Shown one piece after another: positions 27,706-30,953 of a stretch of 30,953 nt of DNA. The stretch is taken from positions 1 to 30,953 of IMG/VR virus record IMGVR_UViG_3300033145_001867, one strand, 5' to 3'. The translations under genes were made by a program, and so were the position numbers. Numbering within the stretch: the first letter of the stretch is position 1; each line of letters starts with the position of its first letter. A model generated the notes under the pieces. It did no database searches and had not been told where the DNA came from. It saw only the letters and a list, made by a program, of their open reading frames with translations. The stretch is from a virus.

Positions 27706-30549
27706 ATGTCATACGCTAATTCGACATACGGGCAAGGCGCATACGGCTCAAGCCTGCAAAAAATAGCACAAACAGTAGCCGTCGCGCTTCTTAGTGTGAG
27801 CGTGACGGTCAGCGCTGTCACGGTCGTCGTAAAATCTAACCCCGGTTGTATCAGCGAAGACGTCAGCGTTTATAATAGCCACGTTAAGGTCTATGCTAAG
27901 CCTGGGCGAATAGACGAATCTGTTAATGTTTACAATTGTGCTGTCTGGGCAGGTATCGCAATTAATCCGGAAAGGATCGTTGACAGTCTTGAGATTTATT
28001 CCAGTTCGTTAATGATCGGAGAGGCGAGGCTTTTACAGGTTCGGATAAGTGATAGTTTAGATATATACACCCCGAATATTAGTGTTAAATCAAAAATTGA
28101 ACGCGTTACAGGCGTTCTAAACATCTACAATCCAAGTATAAAACTTAAATCTTACCCTGACTGTATTACTGACAGCATATCTCTATATACTCCGAATCTA
28201 AGAGTATATACCAAGTCTGAGCGAATAACCGATTCGATTGAATTATTTACTCTGAAAATTGAGGTCAAGTCTAATTCAACGACAATAAATGAACCGATAG
28301 ACGTTTATTCCGTTTCTATTGTTGTCAAATCTTATCAAGAGAGAATTGTCGATAGTCTTGAGATTTACGAACCGAACGCAAGTATCAAGGCGTTTGTGGA
28401 TCGGATAGTCAAAGAGATGTTTGTGGTTGACGCCAACATAACAGTAAAATCACATCCGGAAAGATTTTTGTTAAACCTGAATCTCCACGAGCCGAATCTT
28501 GTTTGTGTATCTCACCCGGATTTAATAATCAAAAATCTGAACGTATATACGCCAGTTGCATCCGTTAAATCCATTGTTGACAGAATAACCGAAGATGTGG
28601 CATTATTTAATATAAAAACGGTTATCTACTCCAAGCCCGAACAGATGGGGGATTCAATTGAAATCCGGACTTACAAGATTAAGGTTGTCTCAAGTCCCGA
28701 AAGAATAGATAATGATATTCAGGTATATATCGGACGCGCAATCGTTAAGGCTTGCCCGGTAAGAATTGCGGACAGTCTTGAGATTTACGAGCCGAATCTC
28801 GTTGTAAAGTCTATCGCTGACCGAATAGTTGAGGACATTACAATTTCCAATAATAAGTGTGTTGTTGTCTGTAATGTTGATACTATTTCAGGCGACCTGG
28901 GTTTATTTACGCCATTCCCAAAAGTTTGTGGTAAGCCTCAAAGGGTTGTTTTTGAGATTTACTACCCGGCGTTCACTGTAATTTTCGGCACGTTGACCGT
29001 GCCGATTACCCAAACGATATATCTGGCTGAAACCGACATTCTTCAGTCGCCGACTGTGATCGTGAAGTCCATAGTTGACACGATCGAATTAGACGTTCAG
29101 ATATTTGCGCCCGTCATAGAGACCGGGCAGTATACGATTGTGACGGAAATCGGGGGGCCGGGCTGGTTTGTCGGCGATATATTGCAAGCGCAGCGATATG
29201 ATTTCGACCGGTATGGCAACCTGGTTGAAATCTATAATATCTATGCGCATGTGCTAAATATACCTCAAGACAGTAGGTATGATATTCAGATTCTCGGCAC
29301 CCTGAGCGATTATAAAAAGTTTGAAGTCTTTTACGACGGTATAGAGTTCGCGCGGATCGGCAATGCTGTAAATGCCGACAGGCAAGATAGTATAGTAATC
29401 TCCAGTCTGCTGCCCGGGAGCCCGTTTATTGATGTTGTGGATGGAATTGACAGCCTGGGCAGCATCGGTAATATTGAACATTTGAAAACAAGGATTGGCA
29501 GATTAGACGGGCTAAATGATCCTGACTTCCCGAACATGGGAGATGGGCGGCAATATGGCATCTACACGAAAAACATCTACGCTAAAGGCGAGTTCATAAT
29601 ACTGAATCCGGATGGCGTGCGAAGCGATATTAACGTTGAAGAGGGGGCGACCAACGGGGCTGAATGGGGAACGAATCTTAGTGGCGTACCCAATAGATTT
29701 AAGGACGATGTCTCTACTACTGGTATATATGTAACACCTAATTATATGGGGTTCTATGATCAGGGCACAACAAGTTGGCCAATCAAGATAGCAAATGAAG
29801 CGGGAATTGGGAAGCTTTTTGTCGGCAATCAAGCGGCCTCCAAATATCTTTCTTGGAATGGTACAGATTTAATCACATCCGGCAATTTCTATATTAAAAA
29901 TCCTACACAAGTGCGTAGCGATATTAATGTAGAAGAAGGAGCTACTAACGGAGCTGAATGGGACTCAAATTTAAATGGTGTGCCAGATTACTTAGAAAAA
30001 ACTGATAATGTGACAGAGACGGGGATCTATTTTACGCCTAATCATATTGGTTTTTATGATGCAACCGTTCATGATTGGTTGATACACATATTTAATGCTA
30101 ACGGCGCAGGGCAATTTGAATTTAAGGATACGTATGGAAGCCGGTTCGCATTCCTTGGCGACGGTTCAAGAATGACCCTTGAATTGGTATCGCCTTCCGA
30201 CTATGAGGGTGAAGTCTTCAAAATTAAGGATGAGGATGGAAGCGCGATAGTGCTGGGGCGGGCAGGTCCAACGGAGTGGTTATACTGGTTAGATAATAAC
30301 AGCGCTTTTTGCGGTTCGGTTGGGATGCACGTAAGTTACGGCTTTATGCAGTTCAGGTCCGATGCAATAGCTAAGGCAGGCGGCTGGGATAACTTCTACT
30401 TTCACGATACAACAAAAGGTCAATTCTCGTCGTTGGGCTTTGATTCTGAGGGCAATCCTGTATTCTGTCTTGGCGGCGGAAAAATACGATGGAATACCAC
30501 GCTAAGCCGGCTTGAGAAGAACAATAGCGGGACATGGACTGAATTATAA
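27706..30549 (+). CDS. Large tail fibre with 20-residue tandem repeats
   Basis: The 947-residue product has a hydrophobic N-terminal region (VAVALLSVSVTVSAVTVVV, 24-42), about eighteen tandem repeats of 20 residues (residues 40-384; consensus hxVKSxPERIxDSLEIYxPN), a spacer and a middle region to about residue 620, and two copies of a fibre domain with the motif VRSDINVEEGATNGAEW (638-654 and 736-752). The C-terminus is strand-rich. Each repeat alternates hydrophobic residues, as expected for two strands, so a beta-solenoid shaft is likely. It follows the receptor-binding fibre and precedes the last small gene. The role in host contact or side fibres is inferred. Confidence 0.75.
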   Translation: MSYANSTYGQGAYGSSLQKIAQTVAVALLSVSVTVSAVTVVVKSNPGCISEDVSVYNSHVKVYAKPGRIDESVNVYNCAVWAGIAINPERIVDSLEIYSSSLMIGEARLLQVRISDSLDIYTPNISVKSKIERVTGVLNIYNPSIKLKSYPDCITDSISLYTPNLRVYTKSERITDSIELFTLKIEVKSNSTTINEPIDVYSVSIVVKSYQERIVDSLEIYEPNASIKAFVDRIVKEMFVVDANITVKSHPERFLLNLNLHEPNLVCVSHPDLIIKNLNVYTPVASVKSIVDRITEDVALFNIKTVIYSKPEQMGDSIEIRTYKIKVVSSPERIDNDIQVYIGRAIVKACPVRIADSLEIYEPNLVVKSIADRIVEDITISNNKCVVVCNVDTISGDLGLFTPFPKVCGKPQRVVFEIYYPAFTVIFGTLTVPITQTIYLAETDILQSPTVIVKSIVDTIELDVQIFAPVIETGQYTIVTEIGGPGWFVGDILQAQRYDFDRYGNLVEIYNIYAHVLNIPQDSRYDIQILGTLSDYKKFEVFYDGIEFARIGNAVNADRQDSIVISSLLPGSPFIDVVDGIDSLGSIGNIEHLKTRIGRLDGLNDPDFPNMGDGRQYGIYTKNIYAKGEFIILNPDGVRSDINVEEGATNGAEWGTNLSGVPNRFKDDVSTTGIYVTPNYMGFYDQGTTSWPIKIANEAGIGKLFVGNQAASKYLSWNGTDLITSGNFYIKNPTQVRSDINVEEGATNGAEWDSNLNGVPDYLEKTDNVTETGIYFTPNHIGFYDATVHDWLIHIFNANGAGQFEFKDTYGSRFAFLGDGSRMTLELVSPSDYEGEVFKIKDEDGSAIVLGRAGPTEWLYWLDNNSAFCGSVGMHVSYGFMQFRSDAIAKAGGWDNFYFHDTTKGQFSSLGFDSEGNPVFCLGGGKIRWNTTLSRLEKNNSGTWTEL
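27823..28857 (+). repeat. Tandem 60-bp (20-residue) protein repeats
   Basis: Residues 40-384 divide into eighteen units, sixteen of exactly 20 residues and two of 22 and 23. The most constant positions are K/S in 'VKS', E/D-R-I before the turn, S-L-E-I-Y in the second strand, and P-N at the end. Codons in neighbouring units differ a lot, so the repeats are old, though segments such as GACAGTCTTGAGATTTA recur exactly in units 3, 9 and 16. Confidence 0.8.
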
Positions 30550-30560
30550 AAGGAGATAGT

Positions 30561-30752
30561 ATGTCAGAAAATAGTAATAATTTACAAGAAGAAAATAACA
30601 ATCTTAAAAATCTCTTATTTAAGGTCAAGTCTGAAAATATTCAATTAAAGAAAGGTCTTGTGGTGCTTGAGGAAAGACTCTTTCGAATAGAGTATGCGGA
30701 TGAATATCAAAAAGATTCACAACAAATCAAAGGTATCTCAAAAAAAAAATAA
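30561..30752 (+). CDS. Coiled-coil protein at end of late operon
   Basis: The 63-residue product is a long charged helix with Asn and Leu at heptad positions (NLQEENNNLKNLLFKVKSENIQLKKGLVVLEERLFRIEY). AGGAGA precedes the start. It lies between the fibre stop and the right end of the phage. It may be a fibre trimerisation or assembly partner. No family is recognised. Confidence 0.55.
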   Translation: MSENSNNLQEENNNLKNLLFKVKSENIQLKKGLVVLEERLFRIEYADEYQKDSQQIKGISKKK

Positions 30753-30787
30753 TACAAGCTGGTTTTTTGTCAAGTGATGTCCACCGG

Positions 30788-30952
30788 TTAAAACCGGTTT
30801 GTTGCAGGTACGCAGGTCGATTTGTTGCAGGTTAGTTGTAGAATTTCGTCTAGTTCCTGGATACGTTGCTTCCAGCCCACCGGTCTTTCCGAAATTTGTC
30901 CGCGGGTGGCAATATCCCGGGCTTTTTCATAGATACTATTACCGCCGAGAGG
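30788..30952 (-). pseudogene. Host gene truncated by the phage right end
   Basis: An open minus-strand frame enters from outside the window (beyond 30953) and reads GGNSIYEKARDIATRGQISERP then VGWKQRIQELDEIL, with normal-looking codons, until about 30830. It then runs into the phage end (TGCAACAAAT) for 14 further codons and stops at 30788-30790. The host part (30830-30952) is more G+C-rich than the phage end. This is the usual picture of a gene interrupted by a transposable phage. The host gene is not identified; its C-terminus should be on the other side of the insertion. Confidence 0.6.
30797..30829 (-). other. Phage right end with two inverted transposase boxes
   Basis: Read inward on the minus strand, TGCAACAAAT starts at 30829 and TGCAACAAAC at 30806, 23 bp apart. 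This mirrors the left end (11 and 34, also 23 bp apart). The shared terminal box and 5'-TG end give the predicted right terminus at 30829. A weaker third site may lie near 30763-30772. A hairpin ACCGGTT-AA-AACCGGT (30783-30798) adjoins the inner box. The identical spacing at both ends is the main evidence. Confidence 0.75.
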
Positions 30953-30953
30953 C

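Noticed and set aside
30783-30798. ACCGGTT-AA-AACCGGT hairpin as terminator for the late operon
   Set aside because: No adequate T run follows; it lies in the right-end site region and may instead belong to the end complex.

Overview
The window holds an essentially complete transposable (Mu-type) phage genome of about 30.8 kb. The predicted termini are base 11 on the left and base 30829 on the right. Both ends begin 5'-TGCAACAAAT-3', and each carries further copies of this box 22-23 bp further in, as expected for transposase binding sites. The right end is followed by a piece of a bacterial gene on the minus strand that the insertion has cut. The transposase, target-selection ATPase, DUF3164, GemA, DUF935 portal, DUF1804 terminase subunit, gpI protease and DUF1834 protein all have Mu relatives. 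No tail sheath gene is seen, while a tape measure, a frameshifted tail chaperone pair and long fibres are present, so the virion is most likely a siphovirus with a Mu-like head and replication module (as in B3/D3112-type phages). The host cannot be named from sequence. Strong Shine-Dalgarno sites, roughly half G+C in the core genes, two signal-peptide proteins and a scatter of short 7-bp-period repeats suit an uncultured environmental bacterium.

Layout. 11-65: left end with three transposase sites. 181-1014 (minus): a lysogeny unit, repressor followed by a secreted SH3 protein. 1015-1059: two matching operators and a consensus early promoter. 1119-9743 (plus): early operon with small regulators, a CAT-anticodon tRNA, GemA, the DDE transposase and MuB-like ATPase, DUF3164, zinc-ribbon proteins, a MuF-like minor head protein in an unusual place, and small unknowns. 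A bidirectional terminator at 9903-9934 separates this from a minus-strand head operon (14559 down to 9963: portal, small terminase, large terminase, gpG-like, connector-like, DUF1834). A 159-bp divergent region with a perfect 16-bp palindrome separates that from the plus-strand late operon (14719-30752): protease with a nested scaffold, major capsid, terminator, an exported protein, small head/tail proteins, lysis cassette, tail proteins, chaperone frameshift pair, tape measure, tail tip proteins, three fibre-type proteins and a coiled-coil protein.

How it works together. The repressor should hold the early promoter shut through the paired operators. On induction the transposase and MuB-like ATPase would act on the end sites for replicative transposition. 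An unidentified late activator, perhaps the winged-helix protein at 8542-8826, would fire the divergent head/tail promoters, and head-full packaging would start from the left end.

The most interesting points are the paired end sites with 23-bp spacing, a cluster of period-7 and other dispersed repeats threaded through the early region and into reading frames, the head genes split into two divergent operons with the MuF gene left in the early operon, a fibre built from eighteen 20-residue repeats, a 17-residue fibre motif duplicated with only synonymous changes, and the secreted protein in the capsid region.
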